From Variovorax sp. WS11 (GTDB lineage Bacteria > Pseudomonadota > Gammaproteobacteria > Burkholderiales > Burkholderiaceae_C): 64,000 nt of DNA. The DNA lies in NCBI RefSeq assembly GCF_010499245.1, contig NZ_JAAGOW010000001.1, forward strand, positions 744,001-808,000, written 5' to 3'. The translations under genes and the position numbers were made by a program. Under the pieces are notes generated by a model. That model had not been told where the DNA came from. It worked only from the letters and a program-made list of their open reading frames with translations, and ran no database searches. Shown here piece after piece: positions 8,718 to 17,956 of this stretch; positions within the stretch are counted from its first letter, which is position 1; every line of letters starts with the position of its first letter.

Positions 8718-9144
8718 CGCTGCCTTCGATCCGGGACAGCGTCCCGCGATCGGGCCGGCCGCCGAAGTACTTGTTCAGGCAGTCGCGAAAGACCGGATCG
8801 GACGGATCGGCCCTATCGAACAGGGTCATGGACGACCAGAACTTGATATCGTCCGGCGCGCCGAAGATCTGGTGGACGCCGCGGCCCTCGACCGCGAGCA
8901 TCAGCGCGCTGCAGTCGCGCAGCCGCGGCCCGAGGAGCGGATGGGCCAGATAGGCGCGGGCCTCCGCGAGCGAGGCGATGGCGTAGCGCTGCGCCATCGC
9001 GCTGTGGCCCAGACCCGCCAGTTGCGGGAACACGAACCACATCCAGTGGCTACGCTTGCGGCCTGCGCGCAGCTCGCCGCGGACCTCGTCGATCACGGGG
9101 TCTTGCGCATCGACGAAGCGCTGCAGCTCGAAAGGGTCGTCCAT
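8707..9144 (-). CDS. DUF1810 domain protein
   Basis: A 145-residue protein with the DUF1810 hallmarks: FVDAQDPVIDEVRGELRAG, KRSHWMWFVFPQL and a C-terminal CLNKYFGG. DUF1810 proteins have a predicted calpastatin-like annotation in databases, but their biochemical role is unknown to me. It ends inside the start of the PLD gene, so the two form a short operon. Confidence 0.85.
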   Translation of the reverse strand: MDDPFELQRFVDAQDPVIDEVRGELRAGRKRSHWMWFVFPQLAGLGHSAMAQRYAIASLAEARAYLAHPLLGPRLRDCSALMLAVEGRGVHQIFGAPDDIKFWSSMTLFDRADPSDPVFRDCLNKYFGGRPDRGTLSRIEGSDGG

Positions 9145-9266
9145 GGGCGAATGTGTCTCTGTAGGCGCCGTCTTTCCTCGGCTCGCGAAGTATGCCGCGC
9201 CGCGTGGCCCGCGCGTCAGCGTCAAATCGCGACGCGAAAAAAGAGAGGCTCTGACAAGAGAACACA

Positions 9267-9542
9267 ATGATCTGCGAAGCGATCCATTGCCCCGAGACGA
9301 AAACCGTCCGGTTTGCCATTTATCCCGACGGCCTCGACGGCCCCCGCATCGTGGCCCATGTCTCCGACGCCGCGCTGCGCGGCCTCTGCGACAGCCCGGA
9401 TGAGGACCCCGACCTGACCAATACCTGCGAGGCCTACTTCGACTGCATCGAGGCCAGGGCCGTGGAACGCTACCGGGCAGCGCCTTCCATGCCCATCCTG
9501 CTGGGGCCTGCGGACCTCAGGGCCTGCGCCCTGCTGCACTGA
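9267..9542 (+). CDS. Conserved hypothetical protein, 91 residues
   Basis: No family recognised. It is a compact acidic protein, ICEAIHCPETKTVRFAIYPDG at the start and four Cys overall, with no signal or membrane segment. It is divergent from the DUF1810 gene and convergent with the dioxygenase gene. Codon usage looks like its chromosomal neighbours, which supports a real gene. Confidence 0.65.
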   Translation: MICEAIHCPETKTVRFAIYPDGLDGPRIVAHVSDAALRGLCDSPDEDPDLTNTCEAYFDCIEARAVERYRAAPSMPILLGPADLRACALLH

Positions 9543-9558
9543 CGGCCGCAGCCGCTCG

Positions 9559-10422
9559 TCAGGCCGCCGGGGCGAGCACGAAGTCGAAATCCAGCGTGTA
9601 GAACGACACCTCGCTCATGCCGCCGTCCGGCGTGCGGCCGGGCGGATGTTCGACCCAGTCGGCGATCAGCGAGCGGCGCACGCCGAACACGGCGTCGGAG
9701 TCCAGGTACTCGTCACCGTTGCGGAACACATGCGTGATCAGCCGCTGGAAGCGCGGCGCCGTGATCATGAAATGCAGATGCGCCGGCCGCCAGGGATGAC
9801 GCCCCAGCGCCTCGAGCATGCGGCCCACCGGCCCGTCGTGCGGGATCGGATACGCCTCGGCCCGGATCGACTTGAAGTGGAAGCGCCCCTCCGCATCGGC
9901 ATGCAGCGTGCCGCGGGCGCGGTGCTCGTGGTCCCCCTTGTACTGCACGTCGTAGAGGCCGTCGGCATCGGCCTGCCAGACCTGCAGCTCGGCGTTGGGC
10001 ACCGGGCTGCCGTCCGGCGCCAGCACCCGGCCGCGCACGTAGCAGGGCTCGCCGCGCGCGCCATTGGCCACGTCGGCGCCCAGCGGGTACTCGGGCGAGC
10101 CCTCGACGTGGAAGGGCCCGAACACGGTGGCCTCGGTGCACTCGCGCGGCTTGCGGTTGTTGAGCGCCGTGACCAGCATCGACAAGCCCAGCGTATCGGA
10201 CAGCAGGATGAACTCCTGGCGCTTGTCGTCGGTGATGTGACCCGCCTCAGTCAGGAAGCGGATGCCCTCGAACCACTCGGCCTCGGTGAGCCCGACGTCG
10301 CGCGCGAAGGCGTGCAGGTGCTGGACCAGGCTGGTCATGATCTCGCGCAGCCGGGCATCGGGGGCGCCGGTGTGCCGGGCCAGCACGGCCTGGGTGATGG
10401 TGTCTTCGTCGAGGTTGCGCAT
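9559..10422 (-). CDS. Intradiol ring-cleavage dioxygenase, probable hydroxyquinol 1,2-dioxygenase
   Basis: Fe(III) intradiol dioxygenase of 287 residues that opens hydroxyquinol (1,2,4-trihydroxybenzene) to maleylacetate. The N-terminal helical dimerisation part is followed by the catalytic domain. The four iron ligands are visible: Tyr157 (GLYDVQY), Tyr191 (EAYPIPHDGP), and His215 and His217 (RPAHLHFM). Catechol 1,2-dioxygenase is the close alternative. Divergent pairing with a maleylacetate reductase gene makes hydroxyquinol the better call, because maleylacetate is then the shared intermediate. Confidence 0.88.
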   Translation of the reverse strand: MRNLDEDTITQAVLARHTGAPDARLREIMTSLVQHLHAFARDVGLTEAEWFEGIRFLTEAGHITDDKRQEFILLSDTLGLSMLVTALNNRKPRECTEATVFGPFHVEGSPEYPLGADVANGARGEPCYVRGRVLAPDGSPVPNAELQVWQADADGLYDVQYKGDHEHRARGTLHADAEGRFHFKSIRAEAYPIPHDGPVGRMLEALGRHPWRPAHLHFMITAPRFQRLITHVFRNGDEYLDSDAVFGVRRSLIADWVEHPPGRTPDGGMSEVSFYTLDFDFVLAPAA

Positions 10423-10564
10423 GTGGGGTCTCCTTGGAATCTCAGCCGGGGACTATGGGACCGCCGCGCGGGCGCGGACAGGGGCTCCAGCGGAAAACTG
10501 TTTTGCGCAAAGGCAGGCTCCGGGCCCTGGCGGCTCGCGGGGGCTTCGGCCTACCATCGGCGTC
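10423..10564. promoter_or_regulatory. Divergent promoter region between dioxygenase and maleylacetate reductase genes
   Basis: The 142-base gap separates two genes of one pathway transcribed outward, so both promoters should lie here. An interrupted AAAACTG/TTTTGCGCAAA segment near 10493-10517 is a plausible LysR-type site for the regulator at 11617-12588. I could not define -35/-10 boxes with confidence. Confidence 0.4.
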
Positions 10565-11641
10565 ATGCGCTCCACCTCCTCCTTCGTTTACACCAGCCAG
10601 CCGCAGCGCGTGGTCTTCGGCGCCGGCAGCCTTGCCCACCTGGGCCGCGAGATCGAGGCGCTGGGCGCAAGGCGCGCCCTGGTGCTCTCGACGCCCGAGC
10701 AGCGCGCCCAGGCCGAGCGCGTGGCCGAGCTGCTCGGCCCCCAGGCCGCCGGCATCTTCGACCGGGCCGTCATGCATGTGCCGATCGAGACCGCCCGCGA
10801 GGCCCGTGAAGTCGCGCGCAAGCTCGACGCCGACTGCGCCGTGGCCATCGGCGGCGGCTCCACCACCGGCCTGGGCAAGGCCATCGCGCTGGACTCGGGC
10901 CTGCCCATCCTGGCCATTCCCACCACCTACGCCGGCAGCGAGATGACGCCCATCTACGGCCTGACCGAGGCCGGCCTCAAGAAAACCGGCAAGGACTTCC
11001 GGGTACTGCCGCGCACCGTGATCTACGACCCCGAGCTCTCGCGCACCCTGCCCGTGGGCCTGAGCGTGACCAGCGGCATCAACGCCATCGCCCATGCGGC
11101 CGAGGGCCTGTATGCGCAGGACAGCAACCCGGTGATGGACCTGATGGCCGAAGAAGGCATCGCCGCCATCGCGCGGGCGCTGCCGGCGATTCGGCGCAGC
11201 CCCGAGGACATCGAGGCGAGGTCCGATGCGCTCTACGGCGCCTGGCTGTGCGGCAGCGTGCTGGGCAACGTCGGCATGGCGCTGCACCACAAGCTGTGCC
11301 ACACGCTGGGCGGCAGCTTCAACCTGCCGCATGCGGAGGTGCACACGGTGGTGCTGCCGCATGCGATCGCCTTCAATGCCGAGGCGGCGCCGGGCGCGAT
11401 GCAGCGCATTGCAAGAGCCCTCGGCACGGCGGACGCGGCGCAGGGCCTGCAGGCGCTGGCGCGCGACAACGGCGCGCCGATTGCGCTGAAGGACATCGGC
11501 ATGAAGGAGGCCGACCTGGACCGCGCCGCCGATCTCGCGGTGAGCAACCCTTACTGGAACCCGCGCCCCTTCGGCCCGGCCGAGCGCGGCGCCATCCGCG
11601 CGCTGCTGCAGCGCGCCTACGAGGGCGCGCCGCCGCGCTGA
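10565..11641 (+). CDS. Maleylacetate reductase
   Basis: Fe/Zn-type alcohol-dehydrogenase-fold reductase (358 residues) that reduces maleylacetate to 3-oxoadipate with NAD(P)H. It shows the nucleotide-binding GGGSTTGLGKAIAL, IPTTYAGSEMTPIYG and the His-rich metal region MALHHKLCHTLGG with HAEVHTVVLPHA. It completes the step after the divergent dioxygenase. No hydroxylase that would make hydroxyquinol is seen nearby. The last 25 bases overlap the convergent LysR gene. Confidence 0.9.
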   Translation: MRSTSSFVYTSQPQRVVFGAGSLAHLGREIEALGARRALVLSTPEQRAQAERVAELLGPQAAGIFDRAVMHVPIETAREAREVARKLDADCAVAIGGGSTTGLGKAIALDSGLPILAIPTTYAGSEMTPIYGLTEAGLKKTGKDFRVLPRTVIYDPELSRTLPVGLSVTSGINAIAHAAEGLYAQDSNPVMDLMAEEGIAAIARALPAIRRSPEDIEARSDALYGAWLCGSVLGNVGMALHHKLCHTLGGSFNLPHAEVHTVVLPHAIAFNAEAAPGAMQRIARALGTADAAQGLQALARDNGAPIALKDIGMKEADLDRAADLAVSNPYWNPRPFGPAERGAIRALLQRAYEGAPPR

Positions 11642-12588
11642 TCAGCGCCCCCCTCCCCGCTCGCCACCGGATCGAAGCTGGTCCACTTGCGCTCGTAGTC
11701 CATGCGCTCGAAATGCGCGGCCAGGAAGTCGATGAAGGTGCGCACCTTCGCCGACATGTGCCGCCGGCTCTGGAAGGCGATATTGATGCGCAGGCGCGGC
11801 AAGTCCCAGTCGTCGAGCACCGGTATCAGGCGGCCGGCGACGATGTCCTCGTAGACGATGTACTTGGGCTGCACCAGGATGCCGAGGCCGTCGAGCGCGG
11901 CCGCGCGCAGCACCTGGCCGTCGTTGGACTCCAGCAGGCCCTTGACCTTGATCGTGCGCTGCTCCTCGCCGCGCCGGAAGGCGAGCGCGTCGGGGTTGTT
12001 GCTGTAGGTGTAGAGCAGCAGGTCGTGCGCGGCCAACTCCTCCACCGTGCGCGGCGCGCCGCGCCGGTCCAGGTAGCCTGGCGAGGCCGCGAGGACGCGG
12101 CGGGTCTCGGCCAGGCTGCGGATGGTGATGCCGGAGTCGCTTTCGTACTCGCGGGTGCGGATCGCCACGTCGATGTTGTTGTCGATCAGGTCGAGGTAGC
12201 GGTTGGCCGCCTCCACATGGACCGTGACCTTGGGATAGCGCTCGGTGTAGGCGCGCAGCAGCGGCGCGATGTGCTGCATCGCGAAGGACAGCGACGCGGT
12301 GACGCGCAGCGTGCCCATCGGGTCGAGCGCCGTCGCGTTGACGGTCGCGTCGGCGTCGCGCAGGTCGGCCAGGATGGTCTTGCACCGGCCGTAGTAGCTC
12401 TCGCCCATCTCGGTCAGGGCCAGGCGCCGCGTATTGCGCTGCACCAGCTGCGCGCCCAGCCGCGCCTCGAGCGAGGCCAGGTGGCGGCTGGCCGCGGCAT
12501 TCGACAGGCCCACCGCCTCGGCGGCACGCGACAGGCTGCCGAGCTCCGCGGTCTGCACGAACAGTTCGATTTCGGTCCAGCGATCCAT
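11617..12588 (-). CDS. LysR-family transcriptional regulator
   Basis: A 323-residue LysR regulator. The N-terminal winged helix runs from FVQTAELGSLSRAAEAVGLS through RNTRRLALTEMGE, followed by the effector domain. The ATG at 12588 gives the standard short lead (MDRWTEIELF); the upstream ATG at 12618 is less typical. Its position downstream of and convergent with maleylacetate reductase suggests control of the hydroxyquinol genes. This is inferred from context only. Confidence 0.88.
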   Translation of the reverse strand: MDRWTEIELFVQTAELGSLSRAAEAVGLSNAAASRHLASLEARLGAQLVQRNTRRLALTEMGESYYGRCKTILADLRDADATVNATALDPMGTLRVTASLSFAMQHIAPLLRAYTERYPKVTVHVEAANRYLDLIDNNIDVAIRTREYESDSGITIRSLAETRRVLAASPGYLDRRGAPRTVEELAAHDLLLYTYSNNPDALAFRRGEEQRTIKVKGLLESNDGQVLRAAALDGLGILVQPKYIVYEDIVAGRLIPVLDDWDLPRLRINIAFQSRRHMSAKVRTFIDFLAAHFERMDYERKWTSFDPVASGEGGADQRGGAPS

Positions 12589-12673
12589 GTGTCTGCGTTG
12601 CCCGTTCCGGACCGGCATCTTAGGGTCTGCGCGTCCGGCGGGCTCCGGCGTCGTCAGGACCGCGCCCAGAGGC

Positions 12674-13495
12674 TCAGCCCTTGATGAAGGCCAGCAGGTC
12701 GGGGTTGATCACCTCGGGATGCGTGGCGCACATGCCGTGCGGCAGCCCCGGGTAGACCTTGAGCTGGGCGCCCTTCACGAGCTCGGCCGACAGCAGGGCC
12801 GAGGCGCCGATCGGGACGATCTGGTCGTCGTCGCCGTGCATGATCAAGGTCGGCACGTCGATCTTCTTGAGGTCCTCCGTGAAGTCGGTTTCCGAGAAGG
12901 CCTTGACGCAGTCATAGTGGGCCTTAATGCCGCCCATCATCCCCTGTAGCCACCAGTGCTGGCGAATGCCCTCGGAGATCTTGGCGCCCGGCCGGTTGTA
13001 GCCGTAGAAGGGCAAGGTGATGTCGCGATAGAACTCGGCGCGGTTGCCGGCGACGCCGGCACGGATGCCGTCGAACACGTCGATCGCCAGGCCGCCGGGA
13101 TTGGCGGCGGTCTTCACCATGATCGGCGGCACGGCGCCGATCAGCACGGCCTTGGCCACGCGCCTGGAGCCGTGGCGCCCCAGGTAGCGGGCCACCTCGC
13201 CGCCGCCGGTGGAGTGGCCGACATGGATCGCATCCTCGAGGTCGAGCGCCGCGGTGAGTGCGGCCAGGTCGTCGGCGTAGGTGTCCATCTCGTTGCCGGT
13301 CCAGGTCTGCGTCGAGCGGCCGTGGCCGCGGCGGTCGTGCGCGATCACGCGATAGCCCTGGGCGAGGAAGAACAGCATCTGGTTGTCCCAGTCGTCGCCG
13401 GAGAGCGGCCAGCCGTGGGAGAACACGATGGGCTGGCCCTGGCCCCAGTCCTTGTAGTAGATGGTGGTGCCGTCCTGCGTGGTGATGGTGGGCAT
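12674..13495 (-). CDS. Alpha/beta hydrolase, non-haem chloroperoxidase-like
   Basis: A 273-residue alpha/beta hydrolase. The nucleophile Ser95 is in GHSTGGG, the Asp in HGDDDQIVP and the His in GLPHGMC. The family also contains the oxyanion region [12 protein letters not shown]. Members are annotated as cofactor-free haloperoxidases or arylesterases, and the physiological substrate is unknown. It lies 82 bases downstream of a LysR gene on the same strand. Confidence 0.87.
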   Translation of the reverse strand: MPTITTQDGTTIYYKDWGQGQPIVFSHGWPLSGDDWDNQMLFFLAQGYRVIAHDRRGHGRSTQTWTGNEMDTYADDLAALTAALDLEDAIHVGHSTGGGEVARYLGRHGSRRVAKAVLIGAVPPIMVKTAANPGGLAIDVFDGIRAGVAGNRAEFYRDITLPFYGYNRPGAKISEGIRQHWWLQGMMGGIKAHYDCVKAFSETDFTEDLKKIDVPTLIMHGDDDQIVPIGASALLSAELVKGAQLKVYPGLPHGMCATHPEVINPDLLAFIKG

Positions 13496-13577
13496 GATGA
13501 GGTTTCCTTGGGGTGGGTCGGAGCAGGGAGTGTGGTGAAAAGCCGCGAACCACGCAACGATCGACGCCTTCGACGGC

Positions 13578-14498
13578 TCAGCGCAGATAGCGCTGCAGCC
13601 GCTGCCCGTCCTCCGCGAGCTGCTGGCGCATGACGGACAGGAAGCCCCGGGCCATGGTCGACAGCACCTTGCCGGCGGGCAAGGCCAGCAGGCAGGCGAA
13701 GGGCACGTCGATCGAGAGCTTGCGCACGACCAGCCCGCGCTCGGCATAGTCGAGCGCGGTGATCGGATTGACCAGGCCGACACCCAGGCCTTGCAGGGCC
13801 ATCTCGCAGACGCTGGCCGCGTAGGGCGTCTGCGCAGCCAGCCGCAAGGCGATGCCCTGCGATGCCATGGCCGCCTCGAGCCGGCGATGCGCCGGGTCTT
13901 CGGGATTCAGGGCAAGGAACGGAAGCTCCGCGAGCTGCTGGGGCTTGACGGTCTTGAAGCGCGCCAGCGCATGGCCCTGCGGCATCACGATCACGCCGGG
14001 CATCCGCGCGAAGGTCGAATGCTCGATGCCCTCCAGCGGCAGCTCGTCGGCCATGAGGCCGAAATCCGAGATGCCCATGGCCACGCGGTCGCGCACGTCC
14101 TTCGAGCTCAGTACCTGCAGCGACACCTGCGGCCATGCGCCTTCGCCGCGCTGTGCCTTCAGCCGCGCCAGTGCGCGCGGCATGAAGCCGAGTCCGAAGG
14201 CCGGATAGCAGCTGAGCTGGAGCTGGTTGACGCCGAAGTCGCGCAGGCTGCGCAACCGATGCTCGATGGCGTCCATGCCGATGAACACGCGCTCCACCTC
14301 GGTCCAGAGCGCATGCGCTTCCGGCGTGGGGACCAGCCGCGCGCCGATGCGCTCGAACAGCACCATGCCGGACTGGGTCTCCAGCCGCTTGAGCGACTGG
14401 CTGACGGCGGGCTGGGTCACCTGCAGCTGCGCCGCGGCCTTGCGCGTGGTGCCGCTGCGCATCAGCGCCCGGAAGGTTTCGATCTCGGTGAAGCGCAT
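13578..14498 (-). CDS. LysR-family transcriptional regulator
   Basis: A 306-residue LysR regulator. The winged helix is at residues 3-60 ([35 protein letters not shown]), followed by a substrate-binding domain. It is divergent from the threonine-synthase-like/Bug gene pair across a 105-base gap, so it probably regulates that pair. The downstream alpha/beta hydrolase may be a further target. Confidence 0.88.
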   Translation of the reverse strand: MRFTEIETFRALMRSGTTRKAAAQLQVTQPAVSQSLKRLETQSGMVLFERIGARLVPTPEAHALWTEVERVFIGMDAIEHRLRSLRDFGVNQLQLSCYPAFGLGFMPRALARLKAQRGEGAWPQVSLQVLSSKDVRDRVAMGISDFGLMADELPLEGIEHSTFARMPGVIVMPQGHALARFKTVKPQQLAELPFLALNPEDPAHRRLEAAMASQGIALRLAAQTPYAASVCEMALQGLGVGLVNPITALDYAERGLVVRKLSIDVPFACLLALPAGKVLSTMARGFLSVMRQQLAEDGQRLQRYLR

Positions 14499-14603
14499 TG
14501 ATAAGTTGTGTTATCGGATGAGTAGATGGGGCGCTTTCATTTTATTTGTCCGCGCCTAGGATGAGGACATCGATTCACGCAGCCACGAAAGCAAGCCCAA
14601 GCA

Positions 14604-15776
14604 ATGAGCACCGCGCTTTGCGCCCACATGCAGCCGACCCGGCCGACCAGGAATCCGCTCCTGCGCGGCCTGCAATGCCTGCGCTGCAACGCCCCCTACC
14701 CGATCCGCCTGGCGCACGAGGGCTGCCCGGCCTGCCGCGCCGAGGGCGTGCACGTGAGCCTGCGCGCGAGCTACGGCTACGGCGCGGCCGACACGGCCGG
14801 CGCCTCGGTCCCGTTGATGCCGTACATGCAAGGCTTCACTCTGGGCGAAGGCGACACGCCGCTGCTGGCCTTGTCCGAGCTGGCGCGCCGCTTCGGCATC
14901 GCGCACCTCGCGCTCAAGGACGAGTCCTGCAATCCGACCGGCTCGCACAAGGATCGGATGACCGCCGTGGGCGTCTCGCAGGCGCTGGACTTCGGCGCCC
15001 ACACGCTGGTGCTCGCCTCCTCGGGCAACGCCGCAGTCTCGGCGGCGCACTACGCGCAGCTCGCCGGCCTGACCTGCGAGGTCGCGACCTACGAAGACAT
15101 GCCGGCTGCCTACGCGAAGGCGCTGGAGATCGCGGGCGCCCGGCGCTTCGCCTTCGCCGACAACGCCGGCCGCTGGGCCTTCGTGCGCGAGCGTGCGCAG
15201 CGCGCAGGCTTTTTCGCGCTCACCAACCACAGCCTGCCGGCGCTCGGCAGCGCGCCGCTCGCGATCGAGGGCTACAAGCCCATCGCCCACGAATGCCTGG
15301 AACAGGGCGGCCTGCCCGACCATGTGATCGTGCCGACGGCGCGCGGCGATCTGGCCTGGGGCCTCTTCGCCGGTTTTCGCGACCTGCTCGCCGCCGGCCG
15401 CATCGCGAAGCTGCCGCGCATCTGGGCCGTCGAGCCCTTCGCCCGGCTCTCGCGCGTGCTAGAGGGCGGCGCGCTGGAGGCCGACTATCCCGGACGCACC
15501 GCGCAGTTCTCCACCGCCGGCGCCACGGTGACCTTCCTCCAATGGCAGGCGGTGGTGGCCAGCGGCGGCGGCGCGGTGGTGGTGGGCGACGACGAGGCCC
15601 GTGCGGCCCGGCGCCTGCTCACGCAGGCGGGCGTCAGCGCGGAGCTTTGCGCGGCGTCCGGCCTGGGCGCACTGCAACGCCTGCGGGAGCGCGGCGCGAT
15701 CGCCGGTGGCGACCACGTGGTGCTGATGCTCACCGCCGATGCCTCGCGCGATCCGAGCTGGCCCGACCCTGTCTAA
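14604..15776 (+). CDS. Threonine synthase-like PLP-dependent enzyme
   Basis: Fold-type II PLP enzyme of 390 residues. A short Cys-rich N-terminal segment (CLRC, CPAC) precedes the catalytic domain. The PLP lysine is in NPTGSHKDRM and the phosphate loop is ASSGNAAVSAA. True ThrC is usually elsewhere and unlinked to a Bug protein, so this is likely a paralogue acting on another beta- or gamma-substituted amino acid. The role is inferred, not shown. It is co-directional with and 18 bases from the Bug gene. Confidence 0.8.
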   Translation: MSTALCAHMQPTRPTRNPLLRGLQCLRCNAPYPIRLAHEGCPACRAEGVHVSLRASYGYGAADTAGASVPLMPYMQGFTLGEGDTPLLALSELARRFGIAHLALKDESCNPTGSHKDRMTAVGVSQALDFGAHTLVLASSGNAAVSAAHYAQLAGLTCEVATYEDMPAAYAKALEIAGARRFAFADNAGRWAFVRERAQRAGFFALTNHSLPALGSAPLAIEGYKPIAHECLEQGGLPDHVIVPTARGDLAWGLFAGFRDLLAAGRIAKLPRIWAVEPFARLSRVLEGGALEADYPGRTAQFSTAGATVTFLQWQAVVASGGGAVVVGDDEARAARRLLTQAGVSAELCAASGLGALQRLRERGAIAGGDHVVLMLTADASRDPSWPDPV

Positions 15777-15794
15777 GAGCTTCAAGGAGTCTTC

Positions 15795-16769
15795 ATGTCA
15801 CCGATGCATCGCCGCACCTTCCTGAGCGCGGCCGCGCTGATGGCCGCCGCGCCAAGAGCCTGGGCCGCCTTTCCCGACCGGCCGATCAAGCTGATCGTGC
15901 CCTGGGCTGCCGGCGGCAGCACCGATGCCATCGCACGCGCCATCGCGCAAGGCATGAGCGGCGCGATGGGGGTTTCCGTCGTCGTGGACAACCGGCCCGG
16001 CGCCGCCGGGCAGATCGGCACGGAGGCAGCCGCCCGCGCCGCGCCGGATGGCTACACGACCGCCATCGTGGAGCTCCCGCATGCCATCGCGCCGGCGATG
16101 ATGACCCGCCTGCCCTACGACCTGCTGCGCGACTTCACGCCGGTGACGATGATCGGCACCTCGCCGCTGGTCTTCTTCGGCGGCACCGGGGCCGATGCGA
16201 AGGACTTCAGGAGCTTCATGAAGGCAGCGGCTGCCGCTGCCTCGCCGCCGGCCATCGCGCACAGCGGCGCCGGCACCGTCAGCCATCTCGCCGCCGAACT
16301 GCTGGCCACGCGCAGCGGGATCCGCTTCAACATGGTGCCGTACCGCGGCTCGGCGCCCGCGCTCAACGACGTGGCGGCCGGCCTGGTGGCCGGCCACTTC
16401 GCGACGCTCGCCAGCGGCGCCAGCCTGCTCGCGTCCGGCAAGATCCGCGCCCTGGCCGTGGCCAGCCCGCGGCGCGTACCGATGCCGGCGTTGAAGGACG
16501 TGCCCACGCTGGCGGAGGCCGGCATCAAGGGCGTCGAGATCGACCAGTGGTGGGCCATGGTGGCGCCGGCCACCACGCCGCTCGAGGTGGTGGAGCACCT
16601 GCGCAAGGAGGCCGCGGCGGCCCTGGCGCAGCCGGTGGTCAAGGAGCGGCTGTCGGCACTGGCCGTGGACCTGAAGTCCTCCAGCAGCGGCGAGTTGCGC
16701 AGTTTCATGCGCGCGGAGGCCGAGCGCTGGCAGAAGGTGGCGAAGGAGATTGGGTTGCAGCCGCAGTAG
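15795..16769 (+). CDS. Bug-family tripartite tricarboxylate transporter substrate-binding protein
   Basis: Periplasmic solute-binding protein of about 324 residues. It has a twin-arginine-like or Sec leader (HRRTFLSAAALMAAA, then RAWA) and typical Bug motifs: FPDRPIKLIVPWAAGGSTD, VVDNRPGAAGQIG and VPYRGSAPALNDV. AAGGAG lies seven bases before ATG 15795; ATG 15804 is an alternative. No membrane components are nearby, as is common for orphan Bug proteins. Pairing with a PLP enzyme suggests a shared amino or organic acid substrate. Confidence 0.9.
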   Translation: MSPMHRRTFLSAAALMAAAPRAWAAFPDRPIKLIVPWAAGGSTDAIARAIAQGMSGAMGVSVVVDNRPGAAGQIGTEAAARAAPDGYTTAIVELPHAIAPAMMTRLPYDLLRDFTPVTMIGTSPLVFFGGTGADAKDFRSFMKAAAAAASPPAIAHSGAGTVSHLAAELLATRSGIRFNMVPYRGSAPALNDVAAGLVAGHFATLASGASLLASGKIRALAVASPRRVPMPALKDVPTLAEAGIKGVEIDQWWAMVAPATTPLEVVEHLRKEAAAALAQPVVKERLSALAVDLKSSSSGELRSFMRAEAERWQKVAKEIGLQPQ

Positions 16770-16841
16770 TGGTGGGCTGTCGCTGCGTCCGCCGCCCGCG
16801 GCACGAAGGCAGTGCCATGAAGCCGTGCGGGGTGGCCCATA

Positions 16842-16876
16842 AAAAAACCGGTCAGCGATTGCTGACCGGTTTTTTC
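16842..16876. terminator. Bidirectional rho-independent terminator
   Basis: A perfect inverted repeat (AACCGGTCAGC, six-base loop, GCTGACCGGTT) is flanked by A-runs on the left and T-runs on the right, so it can stop transcription from both sides. It serves the Bug operon and the minus-strand tRNA-Pro whose 3' end lies 12 bases away. Confidence 0.92.
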
Positions 16877-16887
16877 TTTCTGTCGTT

Positions 16888-16933
16888 TGGTCGGTGTGAA
16901 AGGATTCGAACCTTCGACCCCTTGCACCCCATG
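16888..16933 (-). other. Prophage attachment site: 3' half of tRNA-Pro(GGG)
   Basis: On the minus strand this reads as the anticodon loop (ATGGGGT, anticodon GGG), the 3' anticodon stem GCAAG, a variable loop, the T-arm GAAGG-TTCGAAT-CCTTT and acceptor CACACCGACCA with encoded CCA. Upstream of the anticodon loop the sequence no longer pairs with the stem (only one of five bases fits) and there is no D-arm, so it is not a functional tRNA. This is what an integration inside a tRNA leaves on one side. The intact tRNA should be rebuilt beyond the right window edge. Confidence 0.85.
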
Positions 16934-17065
16934 AGGTGGTCAGGATTGGGCTAAGTACTTGTCGCATAAGCGCATTTGCTTCGGTCGCCTGACAAACCGA
17001 ATCGCCGAAAATGATAGAAATCGGCATGGCTGTCCGAGGGAGGTACGTGCGTTTGTCAGGCCCTA

Positions 17066-17740
17066 CTAGCCCCGGGAAATGCGAATGGAAGCCCACTGAT
17101 CGACGCCCATTTCCTCCAACGACGGTGCCGCCCGCATAGGGTCGGCAACCATGTACGGCGTCCCCGCGACAACCGCGAAGCCGGCCCTGCCGTAGTAGAC
17201 GCGAAGCTTCTTCAGGGCCTGATGAAACTCGGTGTCGAACAGGTCTAGGCGCAGCCGGACGAAGGCAGGCTTGCCCTTGTTCTCCTCGGGAGTACCGCCC
17301 TCGAACTGCAGCGGGAAGGGCTTCATCACCACGATCCCGCATCCCATGCTGAACTGCATCCGCAGCCATCGAAGCACGCGCAGTCCGACGGCCTGGCCAC
17401 GGAATTTGGGCAGCACCTCAAGGCGGTCCAGGATCAGCATGCCAGGTGCCCAGCGGTCTTCGCCGCCCAACGCCTTGAGCACCCTGGGTTTGAAATCAAG
17501 GTCTGCCGCGTACAGGCTGAAGTAGTCGATGGTCTTGGAGCTGAAGTCGAAGACGTCGAAAACCGACTCACGTTCGTTCACGGCAGATTCGACGTCGATG
17601 ATGATGACGGAGAAGTTGCCCGCCTTCACCTTCCTCTCCCCGTCCGTGTAGAGGTAGATCTTGCCGTCGATGAACTTGATGAAGCGCGCGGGTTCGTCGT
17701 CCTCGACGGCGAGCTCGAGGTGGAATTTCAGTGCAAGCAT
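17066..17740 (-). CDS. GNAT-fold acetyltransferase-like protein
   Basis: A 224-residue protein with a GNAT-like acetyl-CoA region, LEVLPKFRGQAVGLRVLRWL, and a C-terminal YYGRAGF motif like GNAT motif B. The ATG at 17740 is preferred to a TTG 15 bases upstream. It is the first gene inside the left attachment site and so a moron candidate. The substrate is unknown, and the sequence is too divergent to exclude a non-catalytic relative. Confidence 0.65.
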   Translation of the reverse strand: MLALKFHLELAVEDDEPARFIKFIDGKIYLYTDGERKVKAGNFSVIIIDVESAVNERESVFDVFDFSSKTIDYFSLYAADLDFKPRVLKALGGEDRWAPGMLILDRLEVLPKFRGQAVGLRVLRWLRMQFSMGCGIVVMKPFPLQFEGGTPEENKGKPAFVRLRLDLFDTEFHQALKKLRVYYGRAGFAVVAGTPYMVADPMRAAPSLEEMGVDQWASIRISRG

Positions 17741-17956
17741 CAGGACCCTTCTCAAAGGGCCGCGAGTCTAGGCAGGGGAACGTCGCACGCCAATCCTGAC
17801 CCCTTGGAGCAAGGGTGGATGGTGATGCCGATGGATCGCCCCGCCGTGGTCGGTCGTTTGTCACGTTCGGCGGTTCTTCGGAGCGATCGCTGCTGCCCAC
17901 GGAACCGTTGCTCGCCCTACCATCTGGGCCGCATTTAACAATAGAGCGAGGGAAGC

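Noticed and set aside
14546..16954. An 802-residue plus-strand frame over the threonine-synthase-like and Bug genes
   Set aside because: Arg/Pro/Ala-rich shadow; both real genes have family motifs in another frame.
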